A DNA stretch of 64,000 nucleotides, from assembly GCA_907165135.1 (NCBI GenBank), contig OU015569.1, positions 6,510,001-6,574,000 on the forward strand, read 5' to 3'. The translations under genes were made by a program, and so were the position numbers. Of this stretch, positions 45,914 through 57,830 are shown in pieces (position 1 is the first letter of the stretch; each line of letters begins with the position of its first letter). The stretch is from Oikopleura dioica. Lineage: Eukaryota > Chordata > Appendicularia > Copelata > Oikopleuridae. The notes beneath the pieces were generated by a model. It saw nothing but the letters and a program-made list of their open reading frames with translations. It had not been told where the DNA came from and did no database searches.

Positions 45914-48900
45914 ATGAACGGGTTCGGTCGTGCCAGCCTGGCACAGATCAACCTGATAGGCTGCAAAGAATGTTCCTTCAAATGCACGGACAGGAGGTAT
46001 TTGGCTGCGCACAGTCGCATAGAACATCGCCAGAACACAGATCCAGCCGATGACGATTTCGTCGACAAGCTAGTTGTATTCGTCAACGACACGACCGTCA
46101 AGACGGAGCAGATCATGGAGTCGCTAGTCGAGAGAGCCCAAGGCCTCGTTGAAGAGCTTATCGATTTCAAGGTAGAATTGAAAATCTAAACTCGCGCTGA
46201 AATTGCTTCATTTAGAGCTCCTTTCCCAAGTGTGACAACATCACCGCCAAGTATGACTACCACGACGTCGACAATACAATGGAACAAGTAGAAACGAGCG
46301 TTGAAACAAGCTCTACAACCGAAAGCGGCCTCTTTTCCGACTTTGGCCTCTCTGCTCTGAGCAACCTGACTCAACTTGCGCGGCTAACTCAGAACAACGC
46401 AAGCACTACCGCAGCCAGCAATACGGAATCGCAAAGTGGCACTGGCATGTTCAACAACGTCTCCGCCAGTAACTCTAAAAACAACAACATTCTGAGCTCG
46501 TCTATCAGCAGCTCTAACTCGAAAAGCGCCAACACTGCAAAATCAACGACCATTACTATCGCCCCCAAGCAAGCAAATTCATCAACAACTTCTCTCAGCA
46601 ATCCCGTTGTGATTACCCTCGATCAGCTGAAGCAAGCTACAACCGTGAGTGCACGCATTCCTTGGTCAACTCTTCTATTTTTAGCATCACACTATGAAGG
46701 AATCGCAAAGACAACGCGCTCACCCAGAAAATGCCCCGGCCTGCCCGATTTGTGGGAGAGTGTGTTCTACGACTTGGAATCTGAAGCAGCACATCGAAAA
46801 ACACTACGACATCCATCCTCAGAAGGGAGTTGTCAAGAAAAAATTCGAAGAAACGAGGTCCGCCGCGACTAATAATTCGCTGGGATCAAATTCTGGCGCT
46901 GCAGTATGTCTTGATATAAGTTTGCAAAAAAATGTTTCTTCCTCAACCGTCGATAGCTCAGTTGGCAGAGCGGGAGACTGTAGAGGGCTAGCAGTTATCT
47001 CTAGGTCACTGGTTCGAATCCGGTTCGACGGAAGCTTTTTTTCTTTTTCTGAAGCAAATAATTCTAGAAATCATCACAGAATATTTAGCTCGCCGTTAAC
47101 CCCGCGACCTCTTTATCATTTGCGCCGTCGCCCTCCTCCCCGTCTTCTTCTTCACTCGGTATCATCGAATTGCCCACATCTTCGAACGACATGAGCGACT
47201 CTAATGAAGTCACAGTCAAACAAGAACCTCTCGACGAAGTCGAAAACATCACGGGCAGGTCAGTAGTGGTAAATTATTGCTTCTGCCACTCAAGTAGTTT
47301 AAGCACAGTAAGAATCTCTTGCCTCCCTCTTCGAAATTAAGAGATTCTGATCGGAAAAGAGTGGAAGGCATTTTATAAATAACTCACGTCCATTTCAGCG
47401 TCTCTAAGCTTGCCGCTCGTAGTTTTCCGGCCTCCCTAGCTCTGATAAGTCTGCGATGAGCGTCGGACCTCCCCCTCTGTCCAAACCTGTTCTCGGACTG
47501 CATCATAATTTCTTGCGTTCCTCTCACCGGCCCGGACAAACCTCCGCCAACACATTACTCTCCATCAACAAGGATAATACCCATTCTGAGAGTTCCTCCC
47601 ATTCGTCGAAAAATTCTTCCCCGATGTCTTTGTCCCACCTCTTTAATTCCCCTTCGCCTCTTAACCAACCGAACCCCTCTGATCTAGGCTATCCGCGCTT
47701 TCCTCTGCAACCGACGCCCTTCCCAGTCCAGCCGCCAGGAACGAACAGGAATGAAATCTTTGTTCCGCAAGTTCCCAATGTGCCGAAAGTTTTCGCACAC
47801 TTCGGAAAAGGCACTGAAATGCTCGCGACTTATGAAAAATTCGAGAGCGCCCTGCGTCGCGGCATTCCTAAAGTAGAGGATACAACCACGCCTCAACCTG
47901 TTCTCAATTTTTGCGCGAACCCTACCCCAAATCCTAATATGAACTTACCCAATCAACCGGACCGGCAATCTCAATCCAGCCAAAATAGCTCAGAGCTTGT
48001 GCAGGAAAAAGACTCTCAGCACGGAGGGGAAGACTTGAGTAAAGGCGACAGCGAAGACAACGTTTCGGCGGATAATAACGCTAACGACACTCCACAGAGC
48101 TCGAACGGGTTAGCCGTTTTGAAGTTTTTTTGTTTGTGGTTATTTTCTAATATTGTGTGTTGATTCATTTTCGATTTTCTTTTAGACTAAGAATTTCTAA
48201 TTTTGGTTGTTTTCACTAGCTTATGTTAAAAATAGAACGAGTCCGGTGGTGAAGAAACGTCGGCCAGAGGTGCAGCTTATGCCGAAACCGTCGATCGTCG
48301 CCATTCCTACCGCCACGCCAGTTACTTTCGCGATCGCATCGACGACTGCTGTCCCAATCAAGAACAGCGGATCAAATCCGAACACAAGAAGCACGGCTAT
48401 AAATAGCACCGTTTTGAACAGGCTTCCCTCGCCCAGCGACAATAACCACATCTGCTCATTCTGCGGGAAAGGATGGAAAACGCGTTCTGCGCTAGAAATG
48501 CATATACGCGTTCACACTGGCGAAGAGCCATTTATCTGCGCACTCTGCGGGAAGGGACACAAGCAAAAGGGTCAACTAAAAGTGCACATAACGAAACACC
48601 ATGCCGGCTGTTCTTACCCAGATCCCAGTTTAACAGCAGGAGCCGCCTTCCAACAGTAAGCTTAAAAAAAAGAAAATACATACCTATTAAACTTGCAGCG
48701 AGAAAGAAAAATTAAAAATTCTGAGAGGTGCAAGGCCAATTGCTCCTGCTCCAGTGGATTGTTCACCAAAGGTGAACCCTGTGTTGAGTAGGCAGACTGA
48801 GTTCGACTGCCATCAATGTGGATTGGCATGCCACTCCTGGGCAAACCTAGAAAAGCATCTGCAAGCTCACGAAGAGGCCGATGTAGCTGGCGATTCGACT

Positions 48901-49033
48901 TCCGAGGTAAGCCAACTTCGTGAACGAATTCAGCTCTAACAAGAATCTTTAGAATAAGATGTCTATATTGGAGAGCGACAAAATGTGTTCATCAGACGAA
49001 GAACGCGACAAAATGTCGGAAGGCGAAGGGTGA
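45914..49033 (+). CDS. Multi-finger C2H2 protein, gene B (paralogue of gene A)
   Basis: Exons 45914-46171, 46216-46644, 46685-46903, 47089-47258, 47440-48038, 48220-48655, 48699-48906 and 48953-49033 give about 799 aa. The architecture matches gene A: N-terminal finger [20 protein letters not shown], Ser/Asn-rich stretch, single finger [18 protein letters not shown], and the hallmark pair [20 protein letters not shown] plus [19 protein letters not shown] last finger follows ([18 protein letters not shown]), with an acidic Ser-rich end. VTVKQEP is a good SUMO-acceptor match. The end of exon 5 is uncertain: I used the canonical GT at 48039, and a later non-GT site near 48110 would also keep frame. 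A tRNA-Tyr gene lies in the intron between exons 3 and 4. Probable nuclear regulator. Confidence 0.8.
46947..47032 (+). tRNA. tRNA-Tyr: tRNA-Tyr (GTA) with 13-nt intron
   Basis: Acceptor stem ccgtcga (46947-46953) pairs with tcgacgg (47025-47031), with discriminator a at 47032. The A box (tagctcagttgg) and B box (ggttcgaatcc) are intact. The anticodon gta at 46980-46982 is followed by g37 and then a 13-nt intron (46984-46996) at the standard 37/38 position. Removing it restores the five-pair anticodon stem and a mature length of 73 nt. Eukaryotic tRNA-Tyr genes normally carry such an intron. A T-run beginning at about 47036 is a fitting Pol III terminator. The gene lies in sense orientation inside an intron of zinc-finger gene B. 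Confidence 0.97.
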
Positions 49034-50141
49034 CTTCAGTACCCCCTCTTTCCGCACTTCCCATAACTCCGCTACTAATCAAAGACAAAATTCAAGTACT
49101 ACAACTATTCGTCCGTGTATTTATTAATTACCAACTTTACTCGTTTCTTCGCCAGCTCCTCTGAAACAAAGCATTATTCCTTCATTTGATTGACTTGACT
49201 TTCCTTAGCTTCAACTTATTATTTGTTCAATTTACCAACTTAGTAACAAAAATGTTGCCGATTTTATTTTCCATCCCAACTTAACGTTAAGTTCATTTTC
49301 GTTCCATTTAAGTTTCTCGAGTAATTCTGTAAAAAATGGACTCGATACCTTTATTACCTGATCTATATTCTAATAAGTTAATGTATTAGTAATACCGTGC
49401 TATTGTGGGATATTGCAACTGTTTAGCAAGGACAGTTTGAGTTCAAGGGGCATACTTTTTTCCAAAAGTAGCGCCAATTGATAATGCCGCCTCCGTTAGT
49501 CGAAGTGGCTCGTAACCAGCCGCTGGTTTAGTAGACTATATTGTGAACGTTGAAACTGATCAAACGGGCAAGTACAAGAGTAAGAATCCCACACTATTGG
49601 AGTCTGAAGTAAGCTCGTAGAATTTTCGGTTTGGCCAAAAAGCCTGCTCGACTGTAGATAGCCCTAGCGTTAGAATTTCAGACGACGATATCAGCCTTTA
49701 TTTTTTCATTGACATGAAACTAGAATGTTTTGATTGTTTCTTTGAGAATTAGACACGCTGGTCGATCTGTTATTCTCGATAAGTTTATCTCTTTGTTATA
49801 AAGTTTGTTCCAATGTTCCTCACTTAAATCAACATTTAAACCTCTTTCCTTCTTTTATGTACATTTATTATCAAAGAAAATTATACCAATAAAAATGTAA
49901 TGATATCCTTATGATTGGACTGGGAATGAAAGTTCTTTTTTCTTGCTCAACCCATCATTTTTATTTATTCAAAATATCTTACAAGCAAAGCACTTTAATT
50001 TCCGCGTCTGTCTTCTTGAAGTTTTATTCGAAAAAAAAAATTAACTTTAGTCAAGTTTTTCTTGTAAAAAATGCAAAATCAAAAAAATATACAGAAACAA
50101 GTTCATACAAGACTTAAAAAAGGGGAGGAAATTCGCGTACT
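49034..50141. other. 3' flanking region of gene B, no gene seen
   Basis: AT-rich. Contains an AATAAA signal at about 49889 and the convergent 3' end of the serine-rich minus-strand gene. A short plus-strand frame at 49911-50117 has no support. Confidence 0.5.
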
Positions 50142-50943
50142 TCAATCAGAGCCCTCTTCCGAGCTTGAACAAGACTCTTCTTCTTGAATTTCGGACTCTT
50201 CTGATGAAGATGATGATGACGAAGACGACGAGGATGATGACTTTGATGGAAGGGAGACTGATGATTTTTGCGATTGCGAGTCGTAAGAAATCGAGCAGTT
50301 CACTTCGTAGTCTGTTGTATCGAACATTTGCCCCCGTGGACTAGTATGATATAATATCTATCTTAAAGATGTTTATATACCTTCCATTGCTTGAGCTTGC
50401 ACTAGAGCTGATCGAAATCGATGGTTGGACAATAACTCCTTTATGATCGGCCACTTCTAATTTTAATTGTCCATTATACTCAAAAAATACCGCTGTTCAC
50501 CTTGTTGAGGAGTAGCAGGAACCAAATTCAAAGTTTCATCCTCCGAACTTAGGTTTCTTATAAAAGGTCAGCCACTAACGAATTTGAGGGTCTATTATTT
50601 TGAAGGTGATAATTCTACTTATCAGCATTGTTTAGGGCGTGACCGCTCCCTGACAAGTTCAACCTTGTGGGCGATTGAGTGCACTTCCAAATCGCAAACT
50701 TTACCGGGTCATTTGATTTGCAGGTGATGTTCGTAAGAGTGTTATTAAATGGTTGAGTTCTTTTGAACATTTGCAACTGTATCATGAACCCGGAAAAGCG
50801 CAATTTCACGACCCATTCCCGATTTCTGACTTTTTGTCCGAAGAAGAGCTAGAGCTGCTTGATGATGAACTGCTGCTCGAGGAAGAGTAATTTCTTGAAG
50901 AGAGTGACCGAGACGGAGAACAGCCAATATGAATATCTTCCAT
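50142..50943 (-). CDS. Serine-rich acidic protein with poly-Ser tracts
   Basis: Six minus-strand exons (50943-50813, 50759-50705, 50683-50619, 50556-50501, 50456-50381, 50340-50142) join perfectly in phase to 193 aa. The product starts MEDIHIGCSPSRSLSS and runs into a Ser tract followed by DKKSEIGNG. It has low-complexity polar stretches and a second Ser tract before the acidic end EESEIQEEESCSSSEEGSD. Six consecutive in-phase GT-AG junctions make the gene convincing, although no family is recognisable. Ser runs next to acidic residues suggest heavy CK2-type phosphorylation or a disordered scaffold (inference). The same frame is open upstream of this Met (to about 51100), so the N-terminus could be longer. 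Confidence 0.65.
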
Positions 50944-52413
50944 ATCTCCTTGCCATACATCATCCTTTATTGAGTGAGAAAACAGATATAAATGAATGCG
51001 TTCATCAGTAGTATTACTCCCATAAGCACTCTGCCTGTAGTTGGTAGTGGGTATCTGGATGCTCCACGAGCTCAGCCTGCGTTGAACAGCAACATCCCAT
51101 TGATTGTTGAGATGTTTTCACTCCGTGATGGGAGTTTCTTCAGAAAATAAACGGCACAGGCTGAAAATTTCTCTCACTGGAATTTCCAGGGTGAAAAGCA
51201 GAGGGATAAGAAAGGATTTTCTCTATGCCCTGCGTGCTAGAGGTCAGTAGAGCGATTGCTCGAGAGTCAGAATCATTTTTGACTGTGCTTGTATCACGAC
51301 GTACGTTACCTCCTCAAATCTCGCTCTTTCCCACTAAGTCAATCGCTTTCCCACACAACTCATCAAAAGAAACGTTTCAGCTAGGGACTTCCGTTTCGAT
51401 CTATGCATTTAATTTTAGTGTAGGCTTCCTGCAGCAAAGGTGGTATATTTCGTACAGAATGGACGAACATCATCTATTTTTTCTAGAACGCCAACAGTAA
51501 AATGTTTTTAGGTCAGCTACTAGAACTTTTTTCTTTAGTTATAAGATTTCCGAAATGCCAGCACCCAGTTATGTGATGACATAAGCTGAAATAAGTTTCT
51601 TTCATATTTAAGCCGAATCCGAGACTTTAAAATAGCGTAAAGCTAAAAAAGTACTTGTCATTCATCATATGCAAGTGTCACACTTCCGGTTCTGAAAGCA
51701 ATCCCTTCGGATCAAGTCACGGTTCAAAGCGATCATGCTTTAAAATTTACACCCTATTTAAGTGAACCTATTAACAGGGATTACCAAACGCTCAACTACA
51801 GTGCTCCGTGGACGCACATCGACTGTCGCAGGTCTTCCGGAACTGGGTCTTAAATTTTACTTGCAGATCGAATAATACTAGTTTAGCGCACTCCTTGCGT
51901 CACTTTATTCTGTTGAAGTAACTTAATAAGAATTTGCACTCTTACGGATCTATTTCAAATTTCGTTCTCTCCGATTTTGAGCATCATTTCGTCGATTTTG
52001 AGCAGTTCTTAAAAGGTGCAATAGACATGTTCTCTCGATTCTCTTAGAGAACAGTCTATTATTACCTTAAAAGAAACCCTCTAGGAATTTCGAAGTGACA
52101 TACAAGTTGAAGAGAGCAGGAGTATTTATAGCTTGGTAAGAATTCTCCTGAGTAGGATTGACAAGTATAAAAAAGTTGAGAAAGTATCATGAATATCGGA
52201 CTAGATCTTGACAAATTGAAATTGTGATTGAATCAACAGTCGATAGGGACACTTTTTTGTATGGCAGAACTGTAGAAAACTGAGGTATTTGCAACCACTC
52301 AGTATCCTCAAGCTCTGCCTACAAAAACAAGGAAGCTCATCAATGTCGTTCAATGACTGACTTCCTCGAATTAACGTGTCAAAAGTATTTCTAGGACATC
52401 TACAAAGCTTTAA
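50944..52413. other. Region upstream of the serine-rich gene, unresolved coding signal
   Basis: On the minus strand several overlapping frames look protein-like. One reads SENISTING and, after a possible 39-nt intron, GRVLMGVILLMNAFIYICF, ending at a TAA (50969-50967) only 23 nt before the serine-rich start, with AATAAA overlapping it. That would be an operon-like spacing. Another frame (about 51300-51137) includes KNDSDSRAIALLTSSTQG. I could not build one consistent gene. 51510-52413 shows nothing further. Confidence 0.35.
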
Positions 52414-53538
52414 ATGATCTTCCAGCGTTTCGGAGTAGGTAAGTATAAACAAATTCTAGAAGCATATTACATTTTGATTTTCTGTGGCCACAATTTTCTA
52501 TTGCAAGCTCATAAAGTTAGTTCTAAGCAAATTCATAAGTTTTGGTTCACAGAGACCTCATGAAAGCGACCAGGAGTGACGGGATCTATTTCATCAAAGC
52601 TAAATTTACTTGGAGCAGACGCTGCCCGAGCAGCAGAAGCGGCAAGGTTGCTTGAAGAAGGAAAACAAGAAAAAGTTCTTCCACCGCCGAAAATAAGATG
52701 CCAAGCCTGGAAACTTCCTGTCGTCGAGAGCAAAATCACCCTTGTTGGAAAACGAATCGCACACCAGTAGGCTTCTATGAAGAATAATTGAGCAGTTTTG
52801 ATAATTTATTTCAGCTACGCTGTCGAACGACATGACATCTTTTGTCCAGCTTGCAATTGTTGCTTTGTCGATTTTCATGAGTATCAGGTAACAACGATGT
52901 AACTTACACTTATCGATATAAAAGATATCCATTAACATATTTTTCAGTCTCATTTAATCATCAAAGAAGCGGAAGAAGAAATCAAGGAAAAGATTCGTAT
53001 TTTCACGGCTGAGCAAGGACACAAAGCGCGTCAGATGGAGTCGATTTTCGAACGACACGGCAAGTACGCTGAGAGCAGGAGTGCACGACGAAAAAGTCGC
53101 CTGAAGTCTGTCGACTGGTCAAACTGGTCTTATCACATGGATCAAGTACAGGCGGAAATAAATACAGAAGAAAGCGACAGTTACAGGTAAGCTATCCGCA
53201 GTCCTCTTTGTTTCCATTATTACGATGTAGAGACCCGTCCTATAAATTCGCGACTGGCGATGGTCAAACGGAAAAACGAATGTACAAGCGCGAGGCTGCT
53301 ATAGAAGAATATAAGCGCATTCGAGCCTTGTTTACAGATCTGAAGGAACTGGTTCTATTTTCTTCATTGCTGCAAGAAAAGAAAAATAAAGCTGAACCCG
53401 TGAAAGCATAGAAAGTATCTTCGCGAAATGATGAACAAAAATGAACACAACGGGTACTTTGCATTGCCCTCGATCGCGAATGGCAACAAAAGAATTACTT
53501 TCACGGAGAATACCGATAGCGACACATCTGTCTACTAA
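52414..53538 (+). CDS. Unrecognised 256-aa protein with one Cys-rich finger and coiled-coil segments
   Basis: Exons 52414-52434, 52567-52766, 52815-52887, 52948-53186, 53231-53341 and 53412-53538 give 256 aa. It starts MIFQRFGRPG and continues with an Ala/Glu-rich helix (GADAARAAEAARLLEEGK). A short Pro-rich linker (VLPPPKIRCQAWKLP) and a possible zinc finger follow (CPACNCCFVDFHEYQSH). Charged helices come next (KEAEEEIKEKIRIF, RSARRKSRLKS), then a polar tail ending TENTDSDTSVY. The last intron (53342-53411) must be GA-AG: the nearby GT donor leads to an early stop, whereas GA keeps 42 more codons open. The tiny first exon is the weakest part. C-x2-C-x12-H suggests a degenerate C2H2 finger; function unknown. 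Confidence 0.55.
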
Positions 53539-53791
53539 AAGAAGTTCTTGCACAGGTCTGGGAGAGACCCATCGTAAAAGATTCGGGTCTTTGACCAAAA
53601 TTTAACTGAGCATTTTACCTGATAATATTTATTTAATATTATTTAATAAAGTCATTCTGGACACACCATGATTCATGTTACATGAGAAGATAATTAGATG
53701 TTTATTATTGAACTTGCGACAGGATTAGTTCGTGAATGGCAGTGAGATTCGATGGTCAGGGAGTATCTATTACTAATGGACCATTAGGCGG

Positions 53792-56451
53792 TTAGATTGG
53801 GGCATCGTCAAGGCTGAGCTTGTTGCAACTCTTTTGAGGACGCATCATTCGGCTGGTTGAGGGTTGAGCGTGTAGAATTGCAGGGTCGTTGTATGTTGAT
53901 ACTGTTCGCGGATGTCCTTAGTTTATGTAAATTGATTAACCGACCTGGCTAAATTTAGACAAACCTGTAAGATTCTGTGTCGACATAGAGGTACCCTTCC
54001 CCATCTTCGCTTGTGAAGTACTGGACGATTTAGCAAAGAGACTTTTGAAAATTTTCTTTGTCACGCCCATCTTCTTGCGCGTCTGAGATGAGGGCTCCTC
54101 GCGAACAAGATTTTGCGTTGCGGAGAAGGTGACTTGAACATCGCTTCCTGGAGTTGCTTGGATAGTTCGATAGAGGCAAGAATTCTCATGCGGTTCTTGA
54201 TATTTCGGTGGTTTAGGCTAATATTTAGTAGAATTTAATTGTTATAGTTGTTCTTACTTCCGTTCGAGTAAGAGGTACCCGCTTGACTCTGCGTTCAGAA
54301 GACTTTCCCAAGTTACTAGCCGCTGTAGGTTTGTGGAAAGTTTTTCCATGAAAACCTGACCGTTCTCGGTATCTTCTCGTGGAAAAACGTCCAGATTGTC
54401 TAGCTGAACTTTGGATATTTTCAGTCGCCAACTCATCAATTCGATGGTGATTTCTGTGGACCGAAAGTCGCGGGGGCATATGAACTCGGTCTAAGCCAGT
54501 AACTGATTGGGAAATTCCGACCCAATTTTGTGTCGCTTCCCGAGCAGATGTTTTTTCTTCCGGATCGTAAAAATCTTATTATAAACAACTGATAATAACT
54601 CCTAAATTGCACCTTGTTGATGGAAGTTTTTCTCCTCGATAGGGGGGCGTTGCGGCATAATCGGATGAGAGTTTCTGGCGACTGCTGGCACATCCTCGAG
54701 TCTCGTTAGCTCTTTTCGGAGCTCTTTGTAGGTTCCCGCACGAGCCCCCTTATATGGAGTCGATGAACTCTTAGCAAGAAATAATTCAAATTATTTTTTA
54801 TTGTTTTCCGTTCACCTTGACCGACTCCTGACTCGGCACATGGCCTCGTTCTATTTCTTCATGAATGGTGCACTCATTGAAGGTCGAAGTCAGATTGTTC
54901 AGCTTCTCCTTTATGTCGTTGATTTGTTCTATATTCTCCATCGTTCTTCACATAGTAGATCACTTTTTAAACTTTAACGATAGGCGACGTACCTATGCAA
55001 CTTTCGTTTTTGGAATTGACCACCCGGATTGGAAACGTATCCGGGGTTGTTCATCGATTTGCTCATTGCTGGCACTCTCGACTTCTTTCGTTTGATCGAA
55101 CTGGCGTTCGACGCAAGCATACCAGTAGTAACGTCGTCTTGAGTTACCTGTTCCATCGTTTTGTTGATCATTTCTGTCGCCTCCGCCTGGTTCTTAGCGA
55201 TCCGTAGACCATGTTTTGAGGAATCTTTTGGTGGAATAACAGGCTCGATTTCTACCTCATCCTCTGTTTCATAGTCATTGTCGTCTTCATCTTCCTGGCC
55301 TTCGGTAGCAGTGGGAGGCTCTGTAACCCACTGCGGGACGGCTTTCACTGATGCTTGGAGAACGTTCTTTTTAGCCCGGTCCAAGGTGACATCAAGCTGA
55401 ATAGATTCTTGGACAGCTTCGGCGTTCATGGTTTTGATGACAAGAGACTTTTTCTCCGTAGCTTGGTTTGGCTTTGTCCTGTGCGGCGGGATATTCGCGG
55501 GAAGCAGAGAAGGCTTTTTAAATATTATTCATTGAAGCCAATTATGAACTTACATGGGGCGTTGAACCAGGTGGCAAAGAATTGTCGTTGTGAGTTGTTG
55601 CTGTATCTGGTCGGCCACTATCAACGGCGGACTGCTGCGAATTGGATCGTGTCATTCCCTGCTGATGATACATCTGTTGCTGAACGTGCACATGTGGATG
55701 CTGATGGCCATTTCCTTGCTGAATTTTCTGCTGCTGAAGACTGTCTCTTTGTTGTTGCTGAAGTTTCCTGCTCTGTTCGTACAGGTGGTTTTGCTGCTTT
55801 TTGGCGATTTTCAATATAGTGAATTTCTGACTGGTAAAAACTGATAATCTAGCGTTATTTATCAAAATCTCCCTGTTGAAGAAGGATTTCTTGCTGATGT
55901 CTCATTAATCTTTGTTGTTCTTTAAGGATCTCCTGCGATTGCGGCGAGTGGTTGAACTGAGTATACATAGAAGGGTGAATATTCGTCGCCACAGTGGAAG
56001 GCTCAATGTAGCCAGTATTTGGGCCCTGTGGACCAAGTCGAGCATTCGCGTTGTAGAGATTTCTTTAATCGAATAAGGCAATTTTACAATCGTGAAAGAC
56101 CTACCTTCCAAAACCTTGCATGTTTATCAGATGGATTTGATTCTGAGACGGATCCATCATATAAACTGGATGGGTCATAAATCCTCCAGCAGCACCAAAG
56201 GGGTACATCATTTGCTGCTGCTGCATAAGTTGTTGCTGAGCGAGTAGTTGGGCGTGTTGTTGCTAGAGCGTGTTATTGATCCAATTCACTATAATTCTTT
56301 TCGAAAGTACCTGAAAAAATTGTGCCCGTGCCTGTGCAGCCTGTTCATAACAAACCGAAATTCCATTCTGGATTTCTTGCATCTGAGACTGTATATTTCT
56401 CCCCCCATAATACTGATTCTGGTTCCGGTTGCGGTTTCCATTTTGTTGCAT
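53792..56451 (-). CDS. Large Gln/Asn-rich protein with basic C-terminus
   Basis: Minus-strand multi-exon gene, ATG at 56451 and TAA at 53792-53794. Exon 1 (56451-56311) reads MQQNGNRNRNQNQYYGG and contains a helix (YEQAAQARAQFFQ). Exon 2 (56262-56105) is Gln-rich with hydrophobic turns (LMQQQQMMYPFGAAGGFM). Later blocks: NANARLGPQGPNTGYIE, HQHPHVHVQQQMYHQQGM, an acidic stretch (EGQEDEDDNDYETEDEVE), a short helix (NIEQINDIKEKLNNL), TYKELRKELTRLEDV, and basic C-terminal exons (SGRFSTRRYRERSG, TRKKMGVTKKIFKSL), ending SCNKLSLDDAPI. Not every junction was resolved. Composition suggests a largely disordered nuclear or RNA-associated protein (inference). No family recognised. Confidence 0.6.
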
Positions 56452-57410
56452 CTTTCGGGCTAATTATCTCTTTTATCCGTTTTCTAACAATGTAAAAAAT
56501 GAGTGCAGCAATATGTCACGACCGGGCAGCTCGCAAAATGCGGCCGCGAAGTCAAAATTTGGTGGAGATTAAATCTGTTTGCAAAAAATCCGTTGCAACA
56601 TGGTCGCTTTTGCTGAGATCTCTTGATAACAGATTATATGTCAAGGACCGGAAAACTTCCATATAATTTCTATGATATAAACAATTTTACAATATGTGGA
56701 CCTTTGGTGACCCGTCATGAACAGATCATTCATAACAGTTTTCGTCGCGATAGCTTACAATTCCGCTAGAAATTTCCGATTATCAAATAAAGTCCTCCAC
56801 ATTTAGAGTAGGCAGTCAGTTCAACTTTTTTCGACGTCATGACCATATCAGTTTCTCCAGCGGTTTTTTAAACCCGTCGGAGTGTCCTAATTGGCCGAGT
56901 AATGTCTTCAAATTTTTCGCCTACATTTTTATAAATTGCTTATGCCAGTTGTTAGATTAACTTGGCATTGACATCGACGAGTCAGAGAGAGAGAGAAGCA
57001 TCTCCAGAGAATAGAGAAGGTACTTATATTGCTAGAGAGAAGCGAAACCACCAGTGGAACCTGAAAACGCCATCTTTCCCTTTTCAAACTTAGGGGAAAT
57101 CTCCTAGGGCGAATGAGGCTTTTCGACGACATTTTTGATTCTTCGCGAAGCTGTTGACTAAGCATAAACTTGAATTTTTATTTAACAAGTGATTTTTAGA
57201 ATGAACAAGACAGAAAGCAACGACCATAAAATTTTTACTTCCGGACCGTTTGCCAGCAAAGATAAAGAGTTGTTAGAGAATGCATATTCAAAGAATCCGT
57301 CACCTTCAAGGAAATGGCCAGAATAATATATATATATTATTTCCGAAGTAATTAAAATTTTACTATCATTTCTAGCTAAATAAAGAGATGAGCGCGTTCA
57401 ATTAGCCACA
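56452..57410. other. Divergent spacer, no gene seen
   Basis: Between the Gln-rich minus-strand gene and the plus-strand acidic-protein gene. AT-rich, with a gagagagagaga run near 56985 and an atatatatatat run near 57330. No exon with splice support. Confidence 0.5.
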
Positions 57411-57830
57411 ATGTTAAACCGAAAACTTGATTCAATAAGTAGATGGTTTTCTACTCGGCGAAGAAAGGAACAAGCTGGACGGAAACCTTCTCTTGATGAG
57501 AAAACGGCTGCTCCAAAGGAAGAGAAAACAAATGCAACAGTAATCATAAGCTCCAAATTTTATAGTGCATAAACAAATATCATTATTTTTAAACAAAAAA
57601 CAGATAGACGAGACTTTTTTCAGGAGATTAGCGACGACGAAGATAGCGACGAGTACGAGTACGAGTATTTCAAAACAGAGCATAAAATGGAAGACCAGTT
57701 ATTCGAAGGCGGGCCAATTACTTCAACAAAATACGAATCAGGAGAACCGCGAACTTATGTAGTAGGATATGTACAAGCTGAAGAAGCTAGAATGCTTTTC
57801 TCCAACGAAATTGAAAATGAAACTGATTGA
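57411..57830 (+). CDS. Small acidic protein, 111 aa
   Basis: Exon 1 57411-57539, an 84-nt GT-AG intron ending ttttttcag, and exon 2 57624-57830 join in phase 0 to 111 aa. The N-terminus is basic and amphipathic (MLNRKLDSISRWFSTRRRKE). The middle is acidic (EISDDEDSDEYEYEY). The C-terminus is mixed (GEPRTYVVGYVQAEEARM, ending NEIENETD). The start follows an A-rich context (cacaATG). No family was recognised. The clean splice signals and continuous codon-like composition support a real gene. DNA downstream to 58622 shows no further exon. Confidence 0.6.

Noticed and set aside
46904-47194. Exon reading straight through the tRNA region
   Set aside because: The frame is open by chance; a gtatgt donor at 46904 and an atatttag acceptor at 47088 place the tRNA in an intron.
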